From positions 1,178,001 to 1,242,000 of the forward strand of contig NZ_LT629793.1 in the NCBI RefSeq assembly GCF_900105735.1: a DNA stretch of 64,000 nt. Direction: 5' to 3'. The notes under the pieces were generated by a model. It was not told the origin of the DNA. It did not search any database and saw only the letters and a program-made list of their open reading frames with translations. A program made the translations under genes and the position numbers. Numbering within the stretch: the first letter of the stretch is position 1; each line of letters begins with the position of its first letter. Source of the stretch: Pseudomonas yamanorum. Lineage in GTDB: Bacteria; Pseudomonadota; Gammaproteobacteria; Pseudomonadales; Pseudomonadaceae. Below are positions 38,511 through 47,494 of the stretch, in pieces.

Positions 38511-38869
38511 TCTGGCGTATTTCACCAGATTTGGAAGTCTTTTTCAGAATTTCCCTAGGATGGAAATCTGCTTGGCATCAACGGCAAAGTCAGCCGCGAG
38601 GTATAGCCACGCACAATGATGATCGACTCCGCGCGCAATAAATGTCCCTTTTCAACCACATTATTACACGCTCCGCCCCCCCTCACTGAGACGGAGAAAA
38701 TCGCCAAGAAAACGGCCGGATTTCTGGTGGAACTCCAGCAGGGCTATTTCGAACAGCTTTACCACAAGAAAACTCATGAAGGGAACCTATCCCATTGTGC
38801 GCTCCTGATTGAGGATAGGATGGCTCGTAAACGTGATAAACACACTCCAAGATTTTCTACGAGACGACG

Positions 38870-39154
38870 ATGCCTTCATTCAGAGTGCTTACCTTACTGC
38901 CGCTGCCAATCATGCTGGCCAGCAGTTGCCAATACACCGCCACGTCCGACACCGCAATGGGCTGCTTCCAAAACAGCGGACACGACTTCAGCAAGATTCT
39001 GAGCTGTAATAAACAAGCCGAAACGGCTTTTCCGGGCGTTGAAAAGCGTCGCTTCGAGCCGAAATCACAGGTATGGACTGGACACAGCTTCGCGAGTCCC
39101 GCCGACTGGACTCACACAGTCGATATTTATATTCCCAAGGCAGCTTTACAGTAA
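38870..39154 (+). CDS. Small lipoprotein, 3' end cut by an IS66 fragment
   Basis: 94 residues as it stands. Signal peptide with lipobox at its end (LTLLPLPIMLASSC, Cys at ~20), then a short Cys-containing domain (GCFQNSGHDFSKILSCNKQ). No family recognised. The stop codon TAA is supplied by the first bases (GTAA) of an IS66 end at 39151, so the original protein was probably longer. GAGACGACG lies before the ATG. Confidence 0.5.
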   Translation: MPSFRVLTLLPLPIMLASSCQYTATSDTAMGCFQNSGHDFSKILSCNKQAETAFPGVEKRRFEPKSQVWTGHSFASPADWTHTVDIYIPKAALQ

Positions 39155-39455
39155 GCGTCCGCCCAACACACCTTGCGTGATTAAACGGGCACCCACCTGT
39201 GCGGCAACAGGTCGGTAATCTCACTCGCCCGCTGCGTCGGCAGGCGTATAAGAACATCCTTCAAGTAAGCGTACGGATCATGTCCGTTGAGCCGCGCCGA
39301 TCAACCTCATGATCGCCGCCGCACGTTTACTGCTGCGTAACGAGCCAGCGAACAGCCAGTTTGAGCGCCCAGAGCCCACGGCCGGATTTGATTCTCGCAC
39401 CAGTTATTATCGATGGGCACAGCACCGTCAGCGCCATCCAGCGTTTGAAGCTGTA
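39151..39455 (-). mobile_element. IS66 left-end fragment
   Basis: Begins GTAAGCGTCCGCCCAACAC and reads the C-terminal part of TnpC on the minus strand with an internal deletion near 39300. It stops abruptly near 39450, where it is joined to the gene at 39456. Related to, but diverged from, the copies at 4823 and 34387. Confidence 0.75.
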
Positions 39456-40154
39456 ATGGCCAATGCAAAACAGTCAGCAAAACGCCGCTTAACGATGGCG
39501 GAACGTGCTCAGCAACTGATGCTGGTCCACTTTCCCAACATTCCCGATGCGTTGAAATGGACGCGAAAAACCCACGACGGCTTTAGCACGATTCCTCGAA
39601 CCCTGCCCATTGCCACGCAAATTATTGACGCCGATTCGAAAGGGCAGCCTGCCGGGCACGTGCTGTTTTGTCTATGGGCGCGTATGCCCGATCATCCGGT
39701 CATAACGATTGAGAACCCAAGCACGTTTGCGGCTGATGCCGGGTTTCTCGGGGAGCGGGCCGTGGATACTTGGCGTCGCCGGATGAAGAAGCTCCGGGAG
39801 CTGAACTTCATCACGACCAATCCAGGCGCATCCAGCGAATTTTACTACGTGATGCTCACCAATCCTAACGCTGCGGTCGAGTGGATGCGCAACCACGGCA
39901 AGGTTCAGGATGGCCTGTATAGCCGCTTCATCGAGCGACTTCCGGAGATCTGTGCCTATGGCGACATAGAAGCGCTCCATGCCTATTGGGCCTCGCTCAA
40001 AGAAGCAGAGAAGGCGCTGTGGCTGCTGAAGTTGCTAAGCAGGCGTCGAGCCCGTCGGTATTGGACGAGCCGGCCCCAGCTCCACCCACCAAACCCAAGC
40101 GGATCAGGAGGACGAATGGTGATGCGTAGGAGAGTACGGGGCGCTAAGTGCTAA
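39456..40154 (+). CDS. ICE/plasmid-type conserved protein of unknown function
   Basis: 232 residues from MANAKQSAKRRLTMAERAQQ. The body (LPIATQIIDADSKGQPAGHV, CLWARMPDHPVITIENPSTF, GERAVDTWRRRMKKLRELNF) resembles, to my recollection, a conserved hypothetical protein of integrative conjugative elements and plasmids in Pseudomonas and relatives. A helical region with WRRRMKKLRELNFI could be a winged-helix-like DNA-binding segment. The 5' side is fused directly to an IS66 fragment, so the true N terminus may be missing. The C-terminal ~40 residues (after AEKALWLLKLL) are basic, Pro-rich and do not resemble the rest, suggesting a frameshifted tail. Confidence 0.55.
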   Translation: MANAKQSAKRRLTMAERAQQLMLVHFPNIPDALKWTRKTHDGFSTIPRTLPIATQIIDADSKGQPAGHVLFCLWARMPDHPVITIENPSTFAADAGFLGERAVDTWRRRMKKLRELNFITTNPGASSEFYYVMLTNPNAAVEWMRNHGKVQDGLYSRFIERLPEICAYGDIEALHAYWASLKEAEKALWLLKLLSRRRARRYWTSRPQLHPPNPSGSGGRMVMRRRVRGAKC

Positions 40155-40238
40155 TTCACCAACATCGGCGCCCTCAAAAATATAGCCCTGGACTAGCTGA
40201 GGGTCGAGTCTTGACTGGTCAGGGCTTTGGTGGTGCAA
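40127..40238. repeat. Structured repeat, copy 1
   Basis: The core 40165-40238 (TCGGCGCCCTCAAAAATA ... TTGACTGGTCAGGGCT) is almost identical to 40328-40401. The upstream part (GGGGCGCTAAG...) is also related. AGCCCTGG ... GGTCAGGGCT can pair. Overlaps the end of the ICE-type gene. Confidence 0.65.
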
Positions 40239-40287
40239 AGCTTAGCTGATCGATACAACCTAGAGGAGGCCAAATATGCAATTACTG

Positions 40288-40401
40288 AGGAGAAGAGTCG
40301 CGGGCGCCGAATGCCAATCCACCCACCTCGGCGCCCTCAAAAATAAAGCCCTGAACCAACTGAGGGTCGAGTCTTGACTGGTCAGGGCTGTGGTGGTGCA
40401 A
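40288..40401. repeat. Structured repeat, copy 2
   Basis: Second copy of the same element. Here the first arm is perfect: GGGCGCCGA (40302) pairs with TCGGCGCCC (40328), followed by a second hairpin AGCCCTG-A-ACC / GGTCAGGGCT. It looks like a small RNA or attenuator family, or a paired DNA-binding site. No known RNA family was recognised. Confidence 0.6.
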
Positions 40402-40407
40402 GGTTAG

Positions 40408-40441
40408 GGGGTGCTAGACCTCACAACGAGTCTAGCACCCC
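40408..40441. terminator. Perfect hairpin after the structured repeats
   Basis: GGGGTGCTAGAC-N10-GTCTAGCACCCC: a 12-bp perfect stem just after the second structured repeat. Only a weak T-tract follows (CTTACT), so it is a bidirectional terminator candidate rather than a classical one. Confidence 0.55.
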
Positions 40442-40494
40442 TTACTCGGTTTACGGCAGAGGACGACTCTCACCAAGGTGTGCGCCACGCACAC

Positions 40495-40576
40495 CTGAGT
40501 GAGATCGACCAACTGCTACCGCATCAGTGGGTACCTGCCTAACTTACGCAAGGTGAGTTGGGCAGACGCTTACGCA
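40495..40576 (+). mobile_element. IS66 end fragment, plus orientation
   Basis: Reads SEIDQLLPHQWVPA-stop on the plus strand, the C terminus of TnpC, followed by the IS end ...CTTACGCAAGGTGAGTTGGGCAGACGCTTAC. It is therefore the inverted counterpart of the end at 39151. Confidence 0.8.
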
Positions 40577-40794
40577 CAGTCGCCATATTGTGAAGCTAGG
40601 TCGTGGCGGGGCGGACGCCGCGGCTAATTTTGAGATTTACCACCTGCGTCGCCCAAGAGATGTGCCAATGTCGACGATGTATAACCGGGTGCCCAGTGGC
40701 GCCTTAGCAGGGGCTTGAGCCATGTGCTGAGAAACTCGCACGCACGGTTCTTAGGGGGGGGCGGGTAACTGCGCCTGACTACCCGACAATCAAG

Positions 40795-41000
40795 TCCGAC
40801 CGTGGGCTCTCGGACGCAAAAACTGGCTCTTTGCAGGGAGGGCGCGCAGAGGTTCGCGCTGCTGCGCTGGTGAGTCTGATCCAGTCTGTCAAGGTCGGTG
40901 GGCGTGATCCCTACGAATACTTAAATAATGTACTGGCTCGGCTAACAATCCAAAAGATGAGCGAGATTGGCAGTTGCTGCCACATAATTGGTAATCGGTG
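40795..41000 (+). pseudogene. IS66-type TnpC C-terminal fragment
   Basis: RPWALGRKNWLFAG..., then after a frame change LVSLIQSVKVGGRDPYEYLNNVLARL: the C-terminal part of an IS66 transposase from a more distant element than the copies nearby. Confidence 0.7.
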
Positions 41001-41030
41001 TAAGCACGCAAGGCGTGCTTACACCGATTA
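40992..41030 (-). terminator. Long perfect hairpin at the YceK-like lipoprotein stop
   Basis: TAATCGGTGTAAGCACGC - AAG - GCGTGCTTACACCGATTA, an 18-bp perfect stem with a 3-base loop. Its outer base pairs include the stop codon of the lipoprotein gene, so it would end that transcript although no T-run follows. Confidence 0.65.
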
Positions 41031-41363
41031 CGGAATATCGATATTGCCATCCGTACTCTGGCGATAAATCGTATAAGGTAGGGCAAGCGTGTCAAGTACA
41101 CCGGACGGTATGAAATCTACGATCTCAAGCGGAATAAGTGCAGGTGCGGCGGGATCTTTCTCACCCACACGAGGAGGGCCATGCAGAATACACAAATCGT
41201 AAAAAACCCCACTATAAACGCGCGGAATTGATTCACAATTTGTTTTCCTCTCTTTGAGATTGTGTCCAGCCACATCATCACCACGAAAAACCGTATTGAT
41301 CGTACCGCACCCTGAAAGTAACAAGCCTATAGTTCCGAGTAATACGCTACGTGTATTTATCAT
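41028..41363 (-). CDS. YceK/YidQ-family lipoprotein
   Basis: 111 residues from the ATG at 41363 (GGAG 6 bases upstream; the ATG at 41375 lacks a site). Signal peptide and lipobox LLLSGCGTINTVF (Cys at ~19), followed by the family pattern: a Y-S/G-V-x-x-D region (RVYSGVFYDLC), then VDFIPSGVLDTLALPYTIYR. YceK/YidQ (DUF1375) proteins are small outer-membrane lipoproteins of unknown exact role. Complete and apparently intact, isolated between IS remnants. Confidence 0.8.
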   Translation of the reverse strand: MINTRSVLLGTIGLLLSGCGTINTVFRGDDVAGHNLKERKTNCESIPRVYSGVFYDLCILHGPPRVGEKDPAAPALIPLEIVDFIPSGVLDTLALPYTIYRQSTDGNIDIP

Positions 41364-41553
41364 GCACAGCTCCATCTATTAGCAGGAGCCGGCAGTTTAA
41401 CGCAGAACCCTGCTACATTGACAACCCACGCCCATCAACCATGAGGAGGGGGCTCGAATGCGCCTACCGAGTCAGCGGGCGAGTAACATATTGAATCGCC
41501 CCGGGTTTCGTAGACACCTCTTTGCCTTAAACTGAGGCCAATTAGGAGGTGCC

Positions 41554-41832
41554 ATGAGCAACCCGCGTTACCCCGAAGAATTCAAAATCCAAGCAGTCAA
41601 TCAAGTGACCGAAAAGAAGCTGCCTGTCGCTGAGGTAGCGGCCCGTCTCGGCGTGTCGGCGCATAGCCTCTATGCCTGGATAAAGCGCTACAGCAAACCT
41701 CAAGCAGAACGGCAGCAAGACGACGATCAGCACGCTGAACTGCGTCGTCTGCGAGCCGAACTCAAGCGCGTCACTGAAGAGCGAGACATATTAAAAAAGG
41801 CCGCCGCGTACTTTGCCAAGGAGTGCGGCTGA
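41554..41832 (+). CDS. IS3 family OrfA (transposase helix-turn-helix subunit)
   Basis: 92 residues. N-terminal helix-turn-helix (YPEEFKIQAVNQVTEKKLPV ... VAARLGVSAHSLYAWIKRY), then a leucine-zipper-like helix (ELRRLRAELKRVTEERDILK). GGAGG lies before the ATG. Normally makes the OrfAB fusion by -1 frameshifting near the AAAAAAGG tract at its 3' end (~41793). OrfB begins 10 bases before its stop. Confidence 0.9.
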   Translation: MSNPRYPEEFKIQAVNQVTEKKLPVAEVAARLGVSAHSLYAWIKRYSKPQAERQQDDDQHAELRRLRAELKRVTEERDILKKAAAYFAKECG

Positions 41833-42687
41833 AGTACGCCTTTATAAAGCAGCGCGCGGGCGACTATTCGATTCGACGGCTTTGCCTGACGCTGAAAGTC
41901 CATCCCAGCGGTTATTACGCCTGGCTGTCTGAGCCGCAATCTGTACGCGCCAAAGACGATCAGCGACTGCTGGGTTTGATCAAGCATTCCTGGCTGGAGA
42001 GCGGCGGCGTTTATGGCTATCGCAAAATCCACGACGATCTGCGCGAGTTCGGTGAGGATTGTGGTCGTCATCGTGTGGCGAGGCTGATGCGTCTTGAAGG
42101 TCTGCGTTCTCAGACAGGTTATCGACGCCGCCCTGGAAAGTACGGCGGTAAGCCAGCGGTCGTCTCATCCAATTTACTGAAGCGCCAGTTCGATGTCGTG
42201 GAACCCAACAAGGTTTGGGTAACCGACATCACGTACATTCGTACGTATGAAGGCTGGTTGTATTTGGCGGTGGTACTGGATCTGTTTTCTCGGCAGGTCG
42301 TTGGCTGGTCAATGAAGTCGCAGATGACCAGTGATTTGGCTATTGATGCGTTGTTGATGGCGGTTTGGAGGCGTAAACCGAAGCAAGAGGTGATGGAGCC
42401 AGTACAGCAGCTCCGATTGGCGCAGCTTTTTGAAGGCAAACAATTTGATTGCCAGCATGAGTCGCCGAGGCAACTGTCATGACTACGCCGTGGCCGAGAG
42501 TTTCTTCCAGCTTCTGAAACGGGAACGGATCAAGCGAAAAATCTACACCACGCGGGAAGATGCTCGGAGTGATGTGTTTGATTACATCGAGATGTTCTAC
42601 AACGCAAAACGCCGCCATGGTTTCAACAATCAGCTGTCACCGGTAGAGTTTGAAAAGCGTTACGCAATGAACTTGCAAGGTGTCTAG
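41823..42687 (+). pseudogene. IS3 family OrfB (DDE transposase) with internal deletion
   Basis: Reads well from RLKYAFIKQRAGDYSIRRLC through the first catalytic Asp region (VWVTDITYIRTYEGWLYLAV) to RRKPKQEVM (~42394). There the expected IHSDQGSQF segment with the second Asp is lost by a small deletion with a frame change, and the rest (NNLIASMSRRGNCHD, then AVAESFFQLLKRERI with the catalytic Glu) continues in another frame to 42687. Inactive as sequenced. Confidence 0.88.
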
Positions 42688-42816
42688 AGAATCCGGGGCG
42701 ATTCACCTGGCGAATGAAATTCGGGGTTGCTTCTACATTGGTAGATCGGGTTAGTTGTGCAAGATGAAATAACCAGACGCCTACGAAGCCCTACGTAAGA
42801 ACTCCATGAGCTGAAA

Positions 42817-42836
42817 GCGGCACCAAAAGGCGCCGC
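42817..42836 (-). terminator. Terminator of the second adhesin gene
   Basis: On the minus strand GCGGCGCC-TTTT-GGTGCCGC followed by TTTC, 26 bp after the adhesin stop. Eight-bp stem with one G-T pair. Confidence 0.6.
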
Positions 42837-42861
42837 TCGCCCAGGCTAAAATCAAATATGG

Positions 42862-45800
42862 TTATTCACCTAGAAGCTGCTTAACATCCATCGCATCAGA
42901 ACTGTATATTTGGTATTGCCACCCTCCTAACATCACATTGTCGAGATTCCCCCTGCCACCCAGGTTTTCGCCACCAACAGGGTCATTGAGACACATTGTC
43001 AAATCTTTGGCGCCTGTTACACTCACTTGCACATGATTATTATCGACGAACAAGGAGTCCACGCCGAATGGAAGAATGTCACTAAACACTAAGTTGAGAG
43101 CAACCTTATCGCTATCTTCGTATATCGGCATATGGGGTTCGAAAAGAACCGTTGATGATACAGTGTCCAGTTGAACTTCGATATTGTCGATCACGGCGAC
43201 TATCATCGGCGCAGTAGGGCTAGCTCCGGTCAGAATGTCGAACTGGAAGCCCTCGGAAGAAACACTACTGTTTCCAGCTTTGTCCTCTGACCTAACCGTC
43301 ACAAAGTGACCGCCATCAGCCAACGGCAGTGCAGGTGTAAACGTCCAATTACCATCAGCACCGGCAGGCACACGCCCAATTTCCAGGCCACGGTCATAAA
43401 GGATCACCGTACTGCTCGCCTCAGCGGTACCGCTGATCTGAGGTTGTGCATCGTCGGTGAGCCCACCAAGCAGGAGATTGCCAGTGTGATCTCCCTGATC
43501 ATCAACAATTGACGTAATGACCGGCTTGCTGGGTAATTCAGTGTCGATAATCACAGTATAGGGATCAGATTCGACAAGAACATTACCGGCCAAATCAGTG
43601 ACTTCAATTGTAAAATTATGCTCCCCCTCTTCTAGCGAAAGGCTTGAAGTGAACGTCCACTTACCGTCATTACCTACAATTACCTTACCAATGGCAACAC
43701 CATTATCTTTAATGCTGACGGTACTGCCAGGCTCTAGGTTACTGCCATTAAGCGTAGGAGTGGCATCGTCGGTAAAACCGCCATTGGTGATCGGACCTCG
43801 ATTGAAGCCCACGTCGTCCGTGATCTCATTGATCTCCCCTGCGCTGCCTCCACCAGGAGCCGAGGCCTCAATACAAATATCGAAAGTATCTGTCGGAACG
43901 CTTTCACCATCGGCCAACGTTACAACGGTAGCGGCGAAAGCGTAGTTACCAGCAATAAGGGCCGAGCTAGGTGTAAAACTCCACTCGCCCTTGTAATTCG
44001 ACGTGGTCGAGCCAATCAAAACATCCGCATTGTAAATATTAACGAGACAGTTGGCGGTAGCCTGCCCGCTAAGCGTCGGCGTAGTGTCATCAGTTATTCC
44101 ACCTTTATCGACAGCCCCAACTACCGAACCTAAGTTATCCATGACAGAGGATATTTTTATCACAACTGAACGGGTATCAACATTGAAGTTAATAAACCCG
44201 CTTTCAGGACTCTTGTTGCCAACAGCATCTACAACAATGGTGCTGAGATAGTGTTCGCCGTCCACAAGAACGGCATTTGGTGTAAAGGCCCATCTGCCCG
44301 TGGCGTCTGAAACGACAGAGCCAATCTCGTTATCATTGTCAAAGATGATCACGATGCTGCAAGCTTCGGCATTGCCGATAAAGGTTGGCCTGTTGTCATC
44401 GGTGGTATCCCCATCGTTTAGAGCACCGCGGATAACGCCAACATCATCATTCAGCTCGTGATCATTTGCAGCCTCAGGCGTGCTCGTATCGAGGATTATA
44501 GGAAAGGAGATAGCTTCAGGACTGGTGTTTCCGGCAGCATTGGTTATGGTAGCGCTAATGTTATTCACGTTTTCTACCAAATCAGTTGTCAGTTCGACCG
44601 ACCATTGACCGTCAGCGCCAACCATCCCAAAGCCCACGAGTTTACCATCTGCGTAGACCTGGACGGTGGTGTCAGGAGTTCCGGTACCTTTGACGGTAGG
44701 GCGCTTATCATCCGTTAGACCATTAGGAGAAACATTGCCCTGTTGATCACCGATATTGTCGATCACGGCGACTATCATCGGCGCAGTAGGGCTAGCTCCG
44801 GTCAGAATGTCGAACTGGAAGCCCTCGGAAGAAACACTACTGTTTCCAGCTTTGTCCTCTGACCTAACCGTCACAAAGTGACCGCCATCAGCCAACGGCA
44901 GTGCAGGTGTAAACGTCCAATTACCATCAGCACCGGCAGGCACACGCCCAATTTCCAGGCCACGGTCATAAAGGATCACCGTACTGCTCGCCTCAGCGGT
45001 ACCGCTGATCTGAGGTTGTGCATCGTCGGTGAGCCCACCAAGCAGGAGATTGCCAGTGTGATCTCCCTGATCATCAACAATTGACGTAATGACCGGCTTG
45101 CTGGGTAATTCAGTGTCGATAATCACAGTATAGGGATCAGATTCGACAAGAACATTACCGGCCAAATCAGTGACTTCAATTGTAAAATTATGCTCCCCCT
45201 CTTCTAGCGAAAGGCTTGAAGTGAACGTCCACTTACCGTCATTACCTACAATTACCTTACCAATGGCAACACCATTATCTTTAATGCTGACGGTACTGCC
45301 AGGCTCTAGGTTACTGCCATTAAGCGTAGGAGTGGCATCGTCGGTAAAACCGCCATTGGTGATCGGACCTCGATTGAAGCCCACGTCGTCCGTGATCTCA
45401 TTGATCTCCCCTGCGCTGCCTCCACCAGGAGCCGAGGCCTCAATACAAATATCGAAAGTATCTGTCGGAACGCTTTCACCATCGGCCAACGTTACAACGG
45501 TAGCGGCGAAAGCGTAGTTACCAGCAATAAGGGCCGAGCTAGGTGTAAAACTCCACTCGCCCTTGTAATTCGACGTGGTCGAGCCAATCAAAACATCCGC
45601 ATTGTAAATATTAACGAGACAGTTGGCGGTAGCCTGCCCGCTAAGCGTCGGCGTAGTGTCATCAGTTATTCCACCTTTATCGACAGTCCCAACTACCGAA
45701 CCAGCGTTATCTGTAAGCGTTGCAAGATTAATCCGACTGATGCCGGTCTCGAGATTGAACTCAACGGCTTCACTTTTGGGGCCCTGATTTCCGGCCGCAT

Positions 45801-47478
45801 CCATGTTCACAACTCTAAAACTATGCGCACCATCCGCCAGAGCCGTCATAGGAGTAAAACTCCATCTGCCTGCGACATCGGTGAATACACGAGTAACTTC
45901 AACATCATTATCGAAGATAATAACCGTACTAAAAGCCTCGGCAGTGCCAGTAAATGTAGGAGTACTGTTATCGGTGACCTCACCTAACCCCCCGTTACTA
46001 AGACCCCCTAGATTGTTAGGAGCAATGGTATCAATCTCAATTTCGAAGAAAGCACTCGGCGCACTTTCTCCTCCTTCCGAATTTACTAGGGTCGCAGTAA
46101 AATGACGAAGACCGTCCTCAAGAGCATGTTTCGGTGTAAATGCCCACCGGCCATTGGTATCAGCCTGTGCGGTCCCAATCAGTATTCCGTGATCGTAAAT
46201 TTTTACCGTTGCATAAGCGAAAGCTTGGCCAACAACAGTTGGCAGATTATCATCAGTTATCCCGCCGACATTTGAATCACCGACTGCCTCTCCCGTATGA
46301 TCGATAATACCAGTAATTACCAACCCACCAGATTCCGAAAACCCCACAGATAAATCGTAAGGCAACGATGGCAATCCTCGATTACCAGCAGCATCTACCG
46401 AAATAGTAGTAAAACTGTAAGAACCATTCACTAGAGAATAAAGGGGAGTAAATGACCACCGGCCATCAACTATTGTTATAACACTGCCAATTAACTCACC
46501 ATTAGCATAGACTTCGACCACAGAGCCTGGTTCGGCGACCCCTTTAAGGGTTGGCGTACTATCATCGATGAAGCCACCTTCGACTATTAGGCCAACATCA
46601 TTCATAACTTCTTCAATCCTTGGTTGTACGGGCGCAACCAGATCAATGATTAATACGAAGTTTGGCGATGGATGGCTTTCCTTACCAAAGGTATTCTTTT
46701 CAATGAAAACAATGCTATGTTCACCATTCGACAAAGGCCACTCGGGAACGAACTCCCATATACCGTCCTTGTTTACGACCGACTCACCCATCAAGGTATC
46801 GCCATCCTTGATAAGAATGGTGCTACCGGGCGTACCGCTACCGCTGAACGTGGGAGTACTGTCATCAGTTACGCCGCCATTTTGAACAAGTCCAATTTGC
46901 TGACCAACGCTATCCTGCACCCGGTCTAGCTGAGGAGAAGGAGGATCCCCATACCCCACTACGTGACTCTCCTTATTACTGCCACGATTAGCTACGTGGA
47001 TCGCTCCAGCCAATGCCATTGAACTAAGGCCTAGCAACGCAGGCCAAAACCGACCAGTAGGAGATTCAGCAGTTAAGCCATCCACACCGCTAACTGGCCG
47101 AGTACCTAATTCTTGGAAGGAAGAGGCACCGTCCATAAGAAAGGCTCCCTCATAAATTTTTTCCCTATCAGCAACAATGTACTCTTGATAAACACCATTC
47201 TCATCAACTCCAATCAATTGACCCATCGCATCGAAAAAACCTTCGATAATGAGTTGCGGATTATCAGGGTTAGAACCGTCAAGGGCAACATGTAGGTCTT
47301 TACGCACTCGCTTGATAGTGATATTTTTCGGGGCTAAGCCTAGCTCCCCGTCGGATATAACGTATTTACCATTTAGAACTGCTTTTATCCTCAACACTTC
47401 ACTGCTTGAAAAAAAACTTGACTCAGCGGCCTCGGTAATTATTTTGCCATTAATGATAGCTACTTTTATTGCGCTCAC
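42862..47478 (-). CDS. Second BapA-type Ig-repeat adhesin
   Basis: 1538 residues from a GTG with TGAGG 7 bases upstream. Same plan as the giant adhesin: a prefix domain (MSAIKVAIINGK ... NITIKRVRKDLHVALDGSNP, closely matching the paralogue), a hydrophobic segment (FWPALLGLSSMALAGAIHVA), then about 12 Ig-like repeats with DD-G/TDD-TPT and W-FTP signatures. The thirteenth repeat breaks off after AVIDNI and joins a different ~110-residue C terminus ending MLGGWQYQIYSSDAMDVKQL, which lacks the TYNVFQHSTLDAQLL end of the first adhesin. Either it has another secretion end, or it is a recombined, possibly non-secreted product. No exporter genes are adjacent, so it would depend on the system at 15843-21171. 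Confidence 0.88.
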   Translation of the reverse strand: MSAIKVAIINGKIITEAAESSFFSSSEVLRIKAVLNGKYVISDGELGLAPKNITIKRVRKDLHVALDGSNPDNPQLIIEGFFDAMGQLIGVDENGVYQEYIVADREKIYEGAFLMDGASSFQELGTRPVSGVDGLTAESPTGRFWPALLGLSSMALAGAIHVANRGSNKESHVVGYGDPPSPQLDRVQDSVGQQIGLVQNGGVTDDSTPTFSGSGTPGSTILIKDGDTLMGESVVNKDGIWEFVPEWPLSNGEHSIVFIEKNTFGKESHPSPNFVLIIDLVAPVQPRIEEVMNDVGLIVEGGFIDDSTPTLKGVAEPGSVVEVYANGELIGSVITIVDGRWSFTPLYSLVNGSYSFTTISVDAAGNRGLPSLPYDLSVGFSESGGLVITGIIDHTGEAVGDSNVGGITDDNLPTVVGQAFAYATVKIYDHGILIGTAQADTNGRWAFTPKHALEDGLRHFTATLVNSEGGESAPSAFFEIEIDTIAPNNLGGLSNGGLGEVTDNSTPTFTGTAEAFSTVIIFDNDVEVTRVFTDVAGRWSFTPMTALADGAHSFRVVNMDAAGNQGPKSEAVEFNLETGISRINLATLTDNAGSVVGTVDKGGITDDTTPTLSGQATANCLVNIYNADVLIGSTTSNYKGEWSFTPSSALIAGNYAFAATVVTLADGESVPTDTFDICIEASAPGGGSAGEINEITDDVGFNRGPITNGGFTDDATPTLNGSNLEPGSTVSIKDNGVAIGKVIVGNDGKWTFTSSLSLEEGEHNFTIEVTDLAGNVLVESDPYTVIIDTELPSKPVITSIVDDQGDHTGNLLLGGLTDDAQPQISGTAEASSTVILYDRGLEIGRVPAGADGNWTFTPALPLADGGHFVTVRSEDKAGNSSVSSEGFQFDILTGASPTAPMIVAVIDNIGDQQGNVSPNGLTDDKRPTVKGTGTPDTTVQVYADGKLVGFGMVGADGQWSVELTTDLVENVNNISATITNAAGNTSPEAISFPIILDTSTPEAANDHELNDDVGVIRGALNDGDTTDDNRPTFIGNAEACSIVIIFDNDNEIGSVVSDATGRWAFTPNAVLVDGEHYLSTIVVDAVGNKSPESGFINFNVDTRSVVIKISSVMDNLGSVVGAVDKGGITDDTTPTLSGQATANCLVNIYNADVLIGSTTSNYKGEWSFTPSSALIAGNYAFAATVVTLADGESVPTDTFDICIEASAPGGGSAGEINEITDDVGFNRGPITNGGFTDDATPTLNGSNLEPGSTVSIKDNGVAIGKVIVGNDGKWTFTSSLSLEEGEHNFTIEVTDLAGNVLVESDPYTVIIDTELPSKPVITSIVDDQGDHTGNLLLGGLTDDAQPQISGTAEASSTVILYDRGLEIGRVPAGADGNWTFTPALPLADGGHFVTVRSEDKAGNSSVSSEGFQFDILTGASPTAPMIVAVIDNIEVQLDTVSSTVLFEPHMPIYEDSDKVALNLVFSDILPFGVDSLFVDNNHVQVSVTGAKDLTMCLNDPVGGENLGGRGNLDNVMLGGWQYQIYSSDAMDVKQLLGE
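43179..44130 (-). repeat. 952-bp intragenic repeat, copy 1
   Basis: Identical, apart from about one base, to 44751-45702 (offset 1572 bp = 524 codons, in frame). Encodes about three Ig domains. Near-identity shows a recent duplication or gene conversion. Confidence 0.93.
44751..45702 (-). repeat. 952-bp intragenic repeat, copy 2
   Basis: Partner of 43179-44130. The 5' boundary (on the + strand) lies in AVIDNI, exactly where copy 1 is joined to the unusual C terminus, so the truncation and the duplication share a breakpoint. Confidence 0.93.
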
Positions 47479-47494
47479 GCGTACGCCTCACTGA

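Larger units (their letters stand above)
41492..42705 (+). mobile_element. IS3-family insertion sequence with complete ends
   Basis: Imperfect terminal inverted repeats TGAATCGCCCCGGGTTTCGT (left) and TGAATCGCCCCGGATTCTCT (right, read inwards) bound a two-gene IS3 unit. orfA is intact; orfB has a small deletion. No 3-4 bp target duplication was evident. Confidence 0.9.

Noticed and set aside
40127..40401. The two structured repeats as a CRISPR array
   Set aside because: Only two units, long (about 110 bp) and imperfect, without equal spacers or cas genes.
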